Assembly (NCBI GenBank): GCA_963920765.1
Contig: OY987246.1
Coordinates: 11,342,868-11,406,867 of the forward strand
Direction: 5' to 3'
From: Ulota crispa
Lineage: Eukaryota > Streptophyta > Bryopsida > Orthotrichales > Orthotrichaceae
DNA: 64,000 nucleotides
Shown: one piece after another, positions 1 to 12,615 of the stretch
How the letters are laid out: every line of letters begins with the position of its first letter
How positions within the stretch are numbered: position 1 is the stretch's first letter
Translations under genes and position numbers: made by a program
The notes under the pieces: generated by a model
The model's database searches: none
The model's input: the letters and a program-made list of their open reading frames with translations, nothing else
Told to the model about the DNA's origin: nothing

Positions 1-2079
1 AAGATGCATGATAATGAAGAATAAATAACAACTTGGGTCTTATCAAATTTTCAAAGAATTTAGACTGGTGGTTATAAAATTAAGTCCAATTAGTCATTTA
101 CATCTCAATTTGAGCAAGTTAGACAACCAATTATTTATTTATAATTGTTTGATAAATGGACATTTTACGTTAAATTATCATTTATGAATCCTCAATTTAT
201 TTTCAAAATGTTTCATCACCTTACACAAGCCAGAAGACAAGTGAAGTTTTAAAATATCAATTCTGAAAAATAAACTATAGCAATTACAAAGCATGTGAAG
301 AAATTATTCATTCTAAATTTCATCACTTTCAAGTATGACATGACACACTTCAAAGAGATAATTGATATGATCTTATTGTTGTATTTAATTAAGATTTTAT
401 TTTGATGGATACTCTTGAAGTTTGATTTGTATAGATGCATCAAGTTTTTAGAAATTGCACAAATACCCTTGAACTATAATTTTCAGGCATTTGACTTCTT
501 GCGCGCACCACTTCCTTCTCCTTCTATGTGCATGATGTTTTTTTCATATTATGTTGCACTCCTAGCTAAAACCACCACCCTAGTAGCATGCAGACAATGC
601 TCTTGCATTGAAGAAAAGAGCTATCAAACTTGTAAAGCAATTTCCATGGGAGCAAGCACAAGTGTCTTTTGTGCTTGTGTGGGATGTGTCATGAGCAATG
701 TTAAAGTAAGGAGTGGAACAAATTGGAGAAAAACCAAGGTGTGCACAAAGGGAGAAAGAAGTGGCATGCACAACAAAACAAATAATTGAAAATTAGGATC
801 CTATAATATTTGTGTAATTTTTTGAAAACTAGGGGAATATGTTTTCCCTTTAATAAATCGTCACAAAACTTGAATAATTTTTATCTCCAATTTACCCAAT
901 TAAGTCAGTTATTTATAAAAAAATTCTATGAATTTTTGCTTGCAATGAAGGAAATTGTTGCACATATCTACATGAACAATTCCATAGAATCAACAAATTG
1001 GCAATGAAGTTTGATGCTTGAAATTGCTATATACCCAAAATTATTCCCTCATTGATCCTTTAAAATAATAATATAAAATGTTTGTGATCCTTAGTATATT
1101 CTCTTAGATATTCATATTGCTAAAATGTTGGATATAAAGAGTGTGCCTTCCCTCTTTCCCCATATCTCTTCTTCCCTTATCCAAGGTGGAAATTTTCATT
1201 TTTTACAAGTTATAAATAATTAAAATTGCCCTTGTTTTGTAGTTGTTCACTTTTCACCTAATTTAAAGGCGGTAGACTAATTTAAGGTTTCTAAACCTAA
1301 ATGTGAATTCGAGGTTTTCAAATGTTGCTTGTTTTGGCAAATTTCTATTTTCTAACATTTTTTCTAAATGGAATTTTGAAATTTTTACCCTCTAGTCCAC
1401 ACAAAGAAAGAGAGAGGATTAAAAAAAACAAGGAAAGGCCCTTTTAATTAACAAAAAATACCTCAAGATTGACTCTAGTGCATGGCTTATCAAAATGGAC
1501 AGTAATTGGTACATTCACATTATAGATGAACCACAAACTTTATCAAATGTAAGACAAATAGCAAATTTTTGTTACAAGTACAAACATTTTGTTTGAGGAT
1601 TTTAAGTTCACCTAGTATTTGGTGTTTCCCATTTTCAAGTGAATTTTTTAGTCTACATGACATTGCTTATATTTATACTATAATAATGTATTTTTTAGAA
1701 ATTTGGACATAATTTTCTTGTACCTTCAAAATTCAATTTCTTTCTTTCTCAGATTTCTAAATTTCAATAAATATACTTGCATTTTAACCAGCTAATGGCA
1801 AATTAATTGCCAGCTCTCCTTGCACATTGGAATAGAGTTCATCACTTTATCATGAATGTTGCCTGATCAAAATTCTTTGCATTTTTGGTTGCTTTCTGCC
1901 TATGAACATAACCATAAATTGCAAAGTGGAGTCACATTGTGTAACATCACTTTTGCTGGCAAAAAGGATACATAGCAAAAAAAAAATCAAGCAATGTTTA
2001 CGCATGCTAAGGGCTTCACACAAAAGCAGTCACACCTTTGCATCATTGGTTATTCAAGCTCAGCCCTTGTTTCCAGAGG
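1..2079. other. AT-rich intergenic DNA, nothing recognised
   Basis: No gene, terminal inverted repeat or tandem array could be supported. A 124-codon frame at 415-789 is Cys-rich without family resemblance and is not called. Confidence 0.4.
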
Positions 2080-2083
2080 TTAA

Positions 2084-2976
2084 CCCCTCATTGCCTAAGG
2101 GGACTAAAAGTGTCCTCTCATAGTTTAGCAATCCAATTCAAAATGCTATAACTTTTGCATATACTATTCAAATCCAATAAAAGTTGTTGGAAAAGTTGCG
2201 CTTTCTAGTCTAGTTTCTATGTTAGAAATTTCAGATCAATTTAAGACATATTGAGTTTGTGAAAGCCATTCAAAGTTCACAAGGTCAATTTGAGTTCACC
2301 TTAGTGCGTTGTGATGGTTGCAATTTTGGAGGCTTGTATCCTTTTCATCATTTTTTTTTTCAATAAAATTTGATGATTTATATTCCTCTTAAAGTCTAAT
2401 AATTGTGGTAGAATTTTCATGTCAATCCAAGTTCATTTGAATGCTTGGGAGCAACTCAAAGTTCAAAATCCACACATTTTTGCATTACAATGAACTTTGG
2501 TGGCTTATAACTTCTTCATACAAAGTCTTTTATCAATAGTTTTTGCTGGAAAAGTTGCATATACTAGTCTAGTTATTTTTGCTAAAATTCCATACCAATC
2601 CAAGATGTTATGAGTGAATGAGAAGCATTTTAGTAGAGGGAGGTATAGCCAAAGATGTGTTTTTTAGCTACCTTTTTCTCTATTTTTGGACATTTCAAAA
2701 CAATTTTGCAAACACAATGAGTCTATTGAATGATATTTTCTTACACCAACGTATCTGTATACTAGTTTTGAATCACTATACGCTTTTTCAACACTAAAAT
2801 ATTATAATTTTCCAATCTATGTGGTCAAATGACCCCAAATTTGATTCACATCATTTACAACATGCACACTATAAAATTGTACGATTGAGATTTTCATACT
2901 TTACTTACATTTAGACTAACATCACTTGAAAAGTAAGAATGTGCTTGGACCTCTTTAGACCTTAGGCGATGAGGGG
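2084..2976. repeat. piggyBac-like MITE (T1), TTAA target
   Basis: Termini CCCCTCATTGCCTAAGG and, inverted, CCCCTCATCGCCTAAGG differ by one base. They are flanked by TTAA at 2080-2083 and 2977-2980. Length is 893 bp with no coding capacity. The right interior (TATAATTTTCCAATCTATG..GTCAAATGA) resembles that of the copies at 7.7 and 10.3 kb. Confidence 0.75.
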
Positions 2977-3312
2977 TTAAAACGTGAGAATTCGCTTGCG
3001 TGAGACCCTTACCCTACCTTTTTTCAAAATCCTATATTTTCCTTTTGACAAAAGAAAAGCCCTTGTTCTTTAAAGACGGTTCTTGAGCAGTTTCAATAAC
3101 TGTTTTCTTGTTGAAGATACAATAACTTCACCACCTCATTTATTAGAATATTTTGTAGCGAACCTGCTGGTTGCCTATGGTAAGTTAATGCGGTAGAGTA
3201 TGTTATGTGAAAGTGACAAAAGGAGCACGGGATTTTCTCAAAAATCATTTTTTAATGTTTTTCCTCTTTCTCCAAATGATTAGAAATTGTACTTTGGGTT
3301 ATATTGATTTTA

Positions 3313-3626
3313 GAGCATCTCCACCGGTGGCTTTGGCTCGCTCAAGGTGGATGAAAAGTAGCTATGTCCCTCTCAAAATCCTCTCAAAATTTCTTATTTG
3401 ACAAGTCTAACAAGCCACTCTCCAAGCCACTATTCATGTACTATTCACCTTAAGTTTAGTGAGCTTTATTCTCTACTTCCCTATATAAGTGGTCAACTGC
3501 TTATTTATGGGGTGTGTTGGAGTGTAAGGCCACCTTTTCAAAGAGCATGGGTGGAGATTGAGAGCCTTCAGGTCTCACCATACCAAATGGAAAACTTTGA
3601 GCGAGTCTGGACCAATGGAGATGCTC
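3313..3626. repeat. Tourist-like MITE (C1), TTA target, ends GAGCATCTCC
   Basis: TTA 3310-3312 and 3627-3629 flank inverted ends GAGCATCTCCACCGG and GAGCATCTCCATTGG. Length is 314 bp. Closely related copies lie at 36474-36785 and 48410-48723. A TTA target with these ends is typical of PIF/Harbinger MITEs in plants. Confidence 0.8.
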
Positions 3627-3765
3627 TTATGGAACCAGCCCAAGCAACGGCTGGGCTCAATTTATGTTGATGCGGGGCCAAGGTTTAATTCCAAATAAGG
3701 TTAATAGTGATAGTTTGCATTATTTTTTAATTTTTATAAGGTCCAAATCTGAAGGAGGGTTTTTG

Positions 3766-4215
3766 AATTCAACTACGAATTCAAAATTTTCAAATTCAAT
3801 CTCCCAAGGATAAATATCTAAACTCTCACATTTTTCTAGTGGGTGAAAAAACTCTACTTTTCCACCTTGGTCCCACATTGACGTATGTGCAGTAATATGA
3901 GCCCAACATCTGGGGTTAGTTGACATGCTGTTTTGTGAGGTCTGGGTGGTAAATTTTTAGAAATTTTTAGAATTCTTAGAATCTGGGTAATAATTTGCCC
4001 CCTATTTTTGCGTTTACTATTGTTATACTATTTTGTGGTTTTGATTTAGATTAAATCACGGTTGTTGAATTCAAAAGTGAATTCAAAACTCCCAAATTCA
4101 ATCTCTCAATGATAAACACCTAAATTCTTATGTTTATTGGCTGGTGAAAAAGCCAAAATTTTTTACCCTAGTCCCACAAAACGGCATGTCATCTGACCTT
4201 AGCCAAACGTGGAAC
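3766..4215. repeat. Dimer of a dispersed repeat (family Q)
   Basis: Two diverged copies (about 3766-3905 and 4068-4215) of a unit containing GAATTCAAAA.T..CAAATTCAATCTC and the block ACTTTTCCACCTTGGTCCCAC. In reverse the same unit forms a second dimer at 31.5-32.2 kb. No terminal repeats were recognised. Confidence 0.5.
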
Positions 4216-4492
4216 TACTCAATAGCTATAGTTCCTTGTTTAAAGGGCTCTTCCCATCTAATGTAGAATGTCTTATTTTTTAGGAAAATTGCGTTTATTT
4301 TTCAGATAACAAAAATTTAAATTGCAGATTTGTGTAAGAGCTATTTCCTAAACATTTTGGGGAGCTCATATGGGATAGGAGCATTGAGTATAAGGACAAG
4401 TCTTTATGTCGGATAAAACCACCTCCCGGATTGGGGTACTTTTTATCAAAATTTCCTTGCACCAATTCCTTATCCTAGCCAAAGCTTCTGTA

Positions 4493-4806
4493 AGGTATGT
4501 ACACCCATAAGCACCACTGTTCCCATAACCGTCACCTTTGAAATCTTGGAAAATCTGTGGAAGTGCATAGATGTAATTACAAGGATGTACGATATGTGAA
4601 CATGAAATCTTAGTGTTGGTTATGGGTGCAATGGCAGTTTGCTCTTTAAAAATTCACAACTTATCCTCAAAGTATCAAAATAATACATTCAAAAGTGTAA
4701 ACTTATTATTTGTTTGTTCCTAATAGGATCGTAAAATTTGCTAGTTGTTTATTGATATTCATCATGTTCAAAACCCTTAGTTTGACGCTTATGGGTGTAC
4801 ATACCT
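4493..4806. repeat. TA-target MITE family A, copy A1 (314 bp)
   Basis: Starts AGGTATGTACACCCATAAGC and ends with its inverted partner GCTTATGGGTGTACATACCT. TA flanks both ends (4491-4492, 4807-4808). The interior carries GTTATGGGTGCAATGGCAGT and TTGCTAGTTGTTTATTGATA, shared by all copies. Confidence 0.85.
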
Positions 4807-4808
4807 TA

Positions 4809-5690
4809 ATGGAAATTGCTTCAATTAAGCTTAGTGGTTTCTTAGTTTGACCCCATTTACAAGCGCAGCTCTCCTCCGTGTATCTATCCATAGCATGAGG
4901 TGCTCTTTGTTGTTGATAAGTGTGTATTATCACCTCAAAAATTGATGCTTACAATATGCGCAGTATAAGATATTGCTACAAAATCCTTTATAATGTACAA
5001 GATGAATAAATTGCTACAATAATCAAAACTTCACAATCGTATCATGATGTCTCATGTTCATCTTGATGGTACCAACATACATACTTAGAAGGAAATTATA
5101 GTTGCTTTTGTTCAAACAATGGACTATAGCAAGGGTCTAGTTACTCTAGTAGTTGAGTTGCTTACATCTAGTACCACAAGAGACGTAATGAGGAGTATAC
5201 TTGTGAACAATGGTGAAAGTCATGTTCTAATGTTTCTAGAATCACTACAAAGAATTGTGGATAGACGGCTTCTTGAACACGGGTCAAGTGTAGGATATGA
5301 TGAATGTATTAGCAAATTTGGCCTTATTCCCGAGTAAATTTGCGTAAGCAAAATTGCTTCATTTTACAAAGAGGGTTTGTGCTAGTTAAATTTACAATCT
5401 ATTTCCTTTACCAACTTAATATAAACATTGGGTCACGCCCTCTAATCTTCTTATTGTTGTGGATATTTCTTTGCCTAAATACATGATTGATCCATTCATC
5501 CCTACTACGAACCCATCACACTTCCTCTCTCATGCGAACAAAGCTATGGAGTTCTTCATACAAGGTTTATAGCAACATGTTTTGTTATCTAGTTCCTCGA
5601 AAGGGAATTCTAAAACTATGTGTAGTAATTCCAAATGTGATTTTGATTATTACCTCAAAAGTTGAAACCACTTCTACATGTGGGGAAGCT
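4809..5690. other. Intergenic, no supported gene
   Basis: Short open frames only (for example 5119-5337, which reads ..TLVVELLTSSTTRDVMRS.. but has no recognisable family). It may hold a decayed fragment of a transposon protein. No structural signal was found. Confidence 0.3.
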
Positions 5691-5694
5691 TTAA

Positions 5695-6237
5695 CCCCTA
5701 AACATCTAAGCATGCCACTGCAAACATTATAGTACGAGGTGTTTTTCTTTATATATGGAAGAAATTCATCCCTTTACTACATTTGAGATCAACAAAGAAG
5801 TTGAAAAATAGATCAAAGCGGTTCTACTGGGCTACTTGAGATTCCAAACTAAAACTTCTTATTTGTAGCAAATGTCAATTATATAGCAACATATAAGGTA
5901 GGAACGCCTATAAGCCATAGTGTCCCCATAACCGTCACCTCTAATATCTTAGAAAATATGTAGAAGTAAATAAATGTAATTTTAAGGATGTACAACATGT
6001 GAACATGAAACCTTAGTGTTGGTTATGGGTGCAATGGCAATTTGCTCTTTAAGAATTCATGACTTATTCTCACAATATCCAAATAATACATTTGAAAGTG
6101 CTAACTCATTATTTCTCTGTTCCTAATAAGATCCTATAATTTGCTAGTTGTTTATTAATAATCATGATGTTCAAAACCCTTAGATTAACACTTATGGATG
6201 CTCTTACCTTATACTATGCCCTATGGTCATTTAAGGG
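5695..6237. repeat. piggyBac-like MITE (227-bp class) interrupted by a nested TA MITE
   Basis: TTAA 5691-5694 precedes CCCCTAAACATCTAAGC. The right end AAGGG is followed by TTAA 6238-6241. Subtracting the nested copy A2 with its TA leaves about 227 bp, matching the 226-bp element at 52251-52476 in reverse (shared CAACTTCTTTGTTGATCTCAA). Confidence 0.75.
5896..6209. repeat. TA-target MITE family A, copy A2 (314 bp), nested
   Basis: Ends AGGTAGGAACGCCTATAAGC and inverted AGGTAAGAGCATCCATAAGT, flanked by TA (5894-5895, 6210-6211). It is inserted into the TTAA element that surrounds it. Confidence 0.85.
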
Positions 6238-6684
6238 TTAAGGGTTAAATTTGAAACTCTACTATTCACATTGTTTGGTAGCTTTTTAAGAAGGCTGGTA
6301 AATTATTTTGGATTGTTTTATCCACAATTAACTTAAGAGCTGGGTGTGAATTTGGTCAAAGGAGGGGCACTGGAAGAGCCAGGTCTGGAATTTCTGCATG
6401 GCAATGTGAGCCTCTGCTTGAGCATTCAGGGAATCAGTGCTCAAACACTGGGCCACGTCACACCTTTGTTATTATTGGGGTACAAAAAAATGCAGTACCC
6501 TGAAGTTCAGGGTTGGTAAAAAACCATTCCAAAAAACAGATGCCAAATTTCAGGGAAATCGTTTAAGAAAACAAAAAATCTCTTCCGAGAGAAGAATACA
6601 TGAAAATACATTAGAAAATGTCTTATGTAAATTAAAATTTTCAAGACTCGATTATTTATAGTTTGATAGGGATTTGTAGACCTT

Positions 6685-6811
6685 AAAACCCCATATGGGA
6701 TCAATATGGAGTTGCATATTATATATGAAGTGTATCTGAACACTGCATTGGTCCAAATATATTCCATTTATAACATGCAACTTCATATTGACCCAATATG
6801 GGGGTATTAAC
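6685..6811. repeat. Hairpin-forming inverted repeat
   Basis: Arms with CCCCATATGGGATCAATATGG and, about 60 bp later, the near-complement CATATTGACCCAATATGGGG form a stem of roughly 35 bp. A MITE relic is likely. Target duplication is not clear. The rest of 6242-7301 shows nothing recognisable. Confidence 0.5.
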
Positions 6812-7305
6812 TCCTCAAAATTATTGTTTTGTATCTGGACTCCCGTGTTGTGTATGGATGGGATATTTGAATAACACATGAATCCAATTGAAATTGTAAA
6901 TTTCAAACCAAGTCATAAACATACTACTGATCAACCAATATTTTTTGGAGATTTTTGGGCATTTGTCATAAAATATTCTTCAAGTATTAAATGATTCGTG
7001 CATAAATACAGACAACACTTGTAATGGGCAACATTTTTTAGGAATTAACATTGGGGTGCGATACTACAAAAGTTTGTAAAATTTCCCAGGGAATACTCGA
7101 TAGATGCCTTTGTGTCGTGGGGTGTTTTGATGAACAACCTTGATTTGTGGAATTTGCCAAGATACAGCAGTTTTAGAGATGGGACGATTATAAATATTCT
7201 TATTGTCACAATACAAGTTGATCGTCTGCATGGTAAGAACGTGATTTGAAATTCAGCAAGAGCCACTCAAGTTTTATTATTTGACACATGACAATAAATA
7301 CTTAA

Positions 7306-7664
7306 CCCTTAGAGGACTGACCTTGAACCCGTGGCTCAGATCGAGGAGAGTGAACTGTTCATGGGAAGTGAACAGCTTGTGGCATGTGTTCACGAGAGAT
7401 AATATTCTCCTCAAAAGAAGGAAAAATTAATAGTGTATCCAACCCTCACAAAAAGAGCAACAGGGACCTTGTACATCTCTTTACAAATTGGTGTTTTAAA
7501 AAATATGGAGGAATTGAAAGCAACTATTTTTGGCATTCAGTGATGTGGCACATCTCTCTAACCACTTTCAAGAAAAAAAATTTGAAAAAAAAAATCTTTT
7601 TCCACCCTCGGGGTGTGTTTTCGGCATTGAAAGGACAATTTTTGTCCACTTGGACAGTTAGGGG
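7306..7664. repeat. piggyBac-like MITE (359 bp)
   Basis: TTAA at 7302-7305 and 7665-7668. Ends are CCCTTAGAGGAC and inverted CCCCTAACTGTCC, so the terminal match is only moderate. No coding capacity is supported. Confidence 0.55.
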
Positions 7665-7731
7665 TTAATGTTGGAATGTGCAATAGACTCATTTTGACAC
7701 ACAATGACTTGCGCATGCCAACACTATTTAA

Positions 7732-8693
7732 CCCCTAAAGGACCAAGTGGCTGTTCAAGAGCCACTTCAAAACTCAAGTAGGGTCATATGGAGTCAATTT
7801 TTATTGGATGTTCTCAAAATTGTTACACAAGGTGCAAATATGTATCCTCATATGTATCCTCTTAGTGGAAATCTAATCTTTCCCCCAATCGGATGCTCGA
7901 TTCAAAAGTTATGTTGCCCAAAAGAAATTGGGCAGTTTGGGCAGTTTGAGCATCTTTGGAGAATCTTATGCTAAAACTCTCATCAACTTTTGAAATTTGG
8001 CAAGTATGTAACTAAAAAAACATGGTGTACAATTGTAAAAACAAAAAACAAATTTGAGCTCTCACATCACATTTAGAAGGGAGTTAAACTTTGTTAACTA
8101 TGTTCGGGCAATCCCAAGAAAAAAAAAATCCTCTAACTTCAAGCCCTATTATCTTTCAATCTATGAATCCAAAACTCCTAAAACTTTTTTTCACATATTC
8201 CAAATGTTTGTCTCCAAATTTTTGCCATTTAGATTTCAGATAAAAGACTTCCACATTACACAAGAAATCATGAAAGAATGACTAATGTATTGCCAATTCA
8301 CTAAACCTCCTTGCATTGGAGGGTGATCTACAATAAGCTAGACTCCATATTTGCATCTGAAAATTTTCATGAGTGAACCTAACATCATATACTTGTGAAT
8401 GGTCAAAAAGCTCAAATTTGTGTAGAGTAAAAAATTTACTCTAGGAAAGGTCAAAGTCTGTTAACCTTGTTTTGCAGAAATGTAAAAAGGTTGGTTTTCT
8501 CACTTCAAACGTTATAATATTTCAATCCGCATGGTCAAATGAGTTGAAATGCACACGTTGGTTTATGGTTTTACAAAATTCTGTACGGTTGTAATTGAGA
8601 AAAAAAGTTTTTATTTCTGATTTTGGGCAACGCACTGAAAGTTGGCAGTTTCTGAGTTTTTTCCTCAAAAAACACCCCCTTGGTCCTTTAGGG
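7732..8693. repeat. piggyBac-like MITE (962 bp)
   Basis: TTAA at 7728-7731 and 8694-8697. Ends are CCCCTAAAGGACCAAG and inverted CCCTAAAGGACCAAG, identical apart from one C. The right interior (ACGTTATAATATTTCAATCC) recurs in related copies. Confidence 0.8.
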
Positions 8694-8920
8694 TTAAACC
8701 AATTCAAAAGAATTTGACAACTCTATGGTTAAATTGTCAAAACCAGCAAGCACGTCATCCCCAAAGCTCTTTGCAACTTCTGTATTTTAATGATATTCCC
8801 ACGAACTCCAAAAAATCAAGACTATCCATCAAAATATTGCAGACTATTGTACTGTACTGTACATGGGTATCTGTCAAGATTTCTCAATACTTTATGTACA
8901 AAACTTGTGGGAACTTATTA

Positions 8921-9250
8921 GGGGCGGTTCAGACTACGTCCCATGTCTCATCTGACAAAGTTCCACGGGAGTGCGAAATCCCATCTTTCTGTGCTAGAAA
9001 AGATGGGACTTGGGCTAAAAGATGGGTTGTCAAAATGCTAAACTCAATCTTGGAGTGAAGTCTCACTTTTTTTGGCGCCAAAACTTGGAAAAGTGCTACC
9101 ATGTAGGCTACATGTAAGCAAGTGGGATGTGGGACTTGGGATATAGTCTAAAACGCGAAGTCCCATCTTTTGCCTCTCCGCCAATCAGATTCTCAGATTT
9201 CATCAAATTTCAGTGGGACTTGGGATGTGGGACATAGTCTGAACCGCCCC
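8921..9250. repeat. TTA-target MITE, ends GGGGCGGTTCAGACTA (E1)
   Basis: TTA 8918-8920 and 9251-9253. The termini GGGGCGGTTCAGACTA are exact inverted copies. Internal GGGACTTGGGATRTGGGAC and TCCCATCTTTT motifs repeat. Length is 330 bp. PIF/Harbinger-like by target. Confidence 0.85.
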
Positions 9251-9331
9251 TTAGTTTTAGTTTTGGGTTTTTGTTTTAGCAAGACCCAACAAGGTCTTAC
9301 GCACCTTCATACTTTGGTAGATTTACATTAA

Positions 9332-10042
9332 TCCCTAAAGGACCACTGTCCTTTGGGAGACAATGGGATTTTGGGCATGTACTATGGCTAAACTACTTTG
9401 TGTGATTTTTTGAGACTTTTGGGGGCAATGGAAAGTTCAAAGATCTATGTGGGCATCTAATTTTTTCTTCATTTAGAAATTTATTGAAGAAGTTAAAAAG
9501 GAAATTTTGAGAAACAAGGGAGGGTGGGCAGCCCAATTTTTTTTTTTTTAAATTGCAATTTTTAAAATAAAAACCTGAAATTAGTTCTTTAGATTTTTGT
9601 ATATGTAGGAAGCTTTGAATCAATCAATTTTGATTAACAAGATGAAAGTTATGAGAAGTTTTAGTTTGCGGGTAGATATGGTTTTGAGAAACTCCAAACC
9701 TACTCACAAACTAAAACTTCTCATAACTTTTGTTTCATTAATCAAAATTGAATGGTTCAAACCTTCCCATGTATATACAAGTCTAAAGAACCAATTTCAT
9801 TTTTTTGGTTTAAATAATGTAATTTAAAAGAAGTTTTTTGAGCTGACCAAGCTATCTAGAGTTTTAAAAAAATGACGTATCATGCAATAACTTTTGTATT
9901 ATGTAATCAAGGTTATGAAAATTGTTGGGCCTTCAAGCCACTCCTTAGGGATATCATGTGTGAGAATTTCAAAAAAAAATCATTTTGTAGTGACCTGCCC
10001 AAAATCCGACTTGTCCCCGTAGAAACAATGGGCTTTTAGGGG
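9332..10042. repeat. piggyBac-like MITE, rearranged foldback copy (711 bp)
   Basis: TTAA at 9328-9331 and 10043-10046. The left half matches the left of the 940-bp copies (GGGCATGTAC.TATGGCTAAA). The right half is an inverted version of the same left half, meeting around 9,690 (TTATGAGAAGTTTTAGTTTG facing its complement). The element is two left arms head to head. Confidence 0.75.
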
Positions 10043-10268
10043 TTAATAAACATAGAAATATTTAAGTTCTAAATTTGTTCTTTTCAACAGACATTTTTTT
10101 TATAGCTTGGCATGTCGAAAAGAGTTGTAGCACTACTTTCACAATCCAGAATGTGTGTGCAATGGTAGTCTACCTTGAAACTAAATACTAAACGAGCCAT
10201 TCCATTACACACCTCTCACATGGTATGTGCAAGCCTTATTGAGGAATATAGTCACGCAAAATTCTTAA

Positions 10269-10913
10269 CCCCTAAATGCCCAAGGCACCCAATTTGTGTG
10301 TTTGCAAAATTTTGAAAATAAATAAAATCTTTTCAAATCACTATTTTTGGTATTTTATTTTGAACACAATAGTGTTTTGACGTCTATTTTTAGTATCAAA
10401 AATCTGATTTTGAAAATGAATGTTCATGATTTTTCTACTCAAGATATTGTACAAGGGTGTCCAATGCAATCTTGAGTTTTCTAGTGTTGGAAGATCTTGA
10501 AAATGAGCCTCAAATACACTAGAACTTGGAGAAAAATCTGCATTAGAAATCCATTTAAAAAAAATACAGGAGTAGATTTTGAAAGCCGTAAATTGGTTGA
10601 GGTTAAACATGTAATGACCTTTAACCTCATATATTTTTGATGACCAACTTTTTAGATTTGAAATGTGAAATGAAGATTAGAAAACTTCAAGTCACTTTTG
10701 CAGTTTTAACACCCTCATGTTCAAACGTTATAATCTTTCAAACTATAAGTGACATTGTTATGTTTTCTTTTTCCATGTAATCTCTAACATGTCAAGTTTA
10801 AATTTGTATGGTTACAATTTAAAGAAACTTGATGAGATTTATGAAGAGGTTGGTTGATTGTTGACTTCCTTGAAAATGCCAAGAAGTTCAGAAAGACCTT
10901 GGGCATTTAGGGG
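10269..10913. repeat. piggyBac-like MITE with perfect 17-bp ends (645 bp)
   Basis: TTAA at 10265-10268 and 10914-10917. Both termini read CCCCTAAATGCCCAAGG. A diverged copy of the same length is at 22414-23057. Confidence 0.85.
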
Positions 10914-11007
10914 TTAATTGAGTACTTAGAAATGCTTTTGAGTATGAAAACCTCAAGTATAACAAAGTAGGAAAACACTTTTGAATATTGTTTCCTTTTC
11001 CTTGCTG

Positions 11008-11010
11008 GGG

Positions 11011-11050
<40 letters not shown>
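11008..11050. repeat. TA dinucleotide microsatellite
   Basis: Run of about 20 TA units. A second, shorter TA run with CATACA variants is at 11524-11565. Confidence 0.9.
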
Positions 11051-11052
<2 letters not shown>

Positions 11053-11077
11053 TAAGTGGGAGGATTACCCTAAGTGC

Positions 11078-11260
11078 GCCCTTTTCTAGAACCTTCTAGA
11101 CCTTTTGGTATAAGCTAAAGCAACAAAGGACGCCTTATGTCTAGAACACCAAGTGCCCTCTAACCATGTTCATTTCCAAAATTTTGTAGAACATTTTGGT
11201 GGAAGTTGAAACAATAAAGGATGCCCCAAATATAGAACACCAATCTCCGTTCAACCATGT
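11078..11260. repeat. Two tandem copies of a unit of about 95 bp
   Basis: The words CTAGAACACCAA and CAACCATG recur, and RAAGCAACAAAGGACGCC is matched by GAAACAATAAAGGATGCC one unit later. The copies are diverged, with no open frame. Confidence 0.5.
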
Positions 11261-11817
11261 GCTAGAAATCCATAAAATGCCAAGTGCCTCCTAGCAAATA
11301 TAAAAGAGTAGCATTGAGATGAAAGCAATTGGTATTGTTGGTTTAAAAAAAGGATCAAAATGATAATGCATGTGGATTAGAATTTAGACCAATAGTGAGA
11401 TATTGATTTTTTGTATAGTACATCAAGATTAGATTTTAGACCAATTGATTTATGAGACATCAATTTCAATGTTTCATTAGTCGTACATGTCCTACTCATG
11501 CAAAGCGTGTGCCTCTATACTAGTGTATATATATATATATATATACACATACATATACATGTAATATACACAAACGAATGGAAATGTAACATCTATTGCA
11601 TCAGTAGTCCAAAACAGGTCCTAAAATATGCACTAGACTGCATAAGATATGCATAAAAAGTGCGGAATGTGATATGCCAAAATATTACAAGTATTTCTAA
11701 TATTCACTACCACACATTGGTGGGCAATCAATGCCCAGGTCATAGAGAACTCTCAAGAGTCCCTGACCAGGCAGGTTGGACATGAGGATGATGGAAATTT
11801 TTTAATGCCAAATACCT

Positions 11818-12015
11818 TTATGCAAGAACTTCGAAAGCTCCTATTCTCGACGCCTCCTCCACAGAATCTTCTGTCATTTGCAGGATTTCAGGTGCTCCTT
11901 TTAAGAGAAACTTTGTATAATGGTCCGGCCAGGGGGTACCATTATTAATGCATACCAGAAACAAGTGGTTGCTGCTCATGATGGGGTTGAAGCCCTTATT
12001 GAAGTGCAAGACCAA
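11818..12015 (-). pseudogene. Unrecognised minus-strand open segment, possible last exon of a gene or relic
   Basis: Reads 65 codons to a stop, including GFNPIMSSNHLFLVCINNG and a charged end EDSVEEASRIGAFEVLA. The composition looks protein-like and is richer in G and C than the flanks. No family is recognised. It may belong with the minus-strand segments at 12.6-12.9 kb, but no convincing complete splice chain could be built. Confidence 0.22.
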
Positions 12016-12615
12016 ATCTGTTCATTTTTCTTGCACATGGGTTGTAACTTGTAACTCCAGAACCAATGCTCTCCAAATCTAGATCACCGGTGATAGCCAT
12101 GAAGAATCAGAACATATAAAAACATCCTTTAAGAAAACTCTGAAATAGACTTCAGACCTAAGCCCAGCCTTAAATGTCTAAACAATCCTTAACATCATTC
12201 ATTTCCATGTTCTTATCACAGCAAATGGCAAAGATCCAACTAAACACAGAATCATAACGTTTTCATCTGTTTTCATCTGTACCTACAGACAACGCTAATT
12301 TATTAGCGCAAAATGGTGAGTCATGAGCAATGAGCCAACACTATTTTGTGAGCGCTAAATGGTGAGCAATGAGCCAAGATTCTTTGAGCAAGAACCAATT
12401 CTAAATTCAAAATCAGTGGAAAAATAAAAATAAAACAACAAGTGTTTTAAGAGATGAAAGTTTAAAAAATGCACAAATATAGGACCCTATATACATGGTT
12501 ATAAGTGAAATTTAGTATTCTCATAAATAAAAAAATCCATGCTCACGAATCCCCGCTCACAATATAGCATTCCCCTAAACATAACCTAATTTGGTTGCAA
12601 TAGATGCTTACCTTG

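Noticed and set aside
415..789. 124-codon frame on the + strand
   Set aside because: No recognisable motif, no splice or promoter context, and AT-rich non-coding surroundings.
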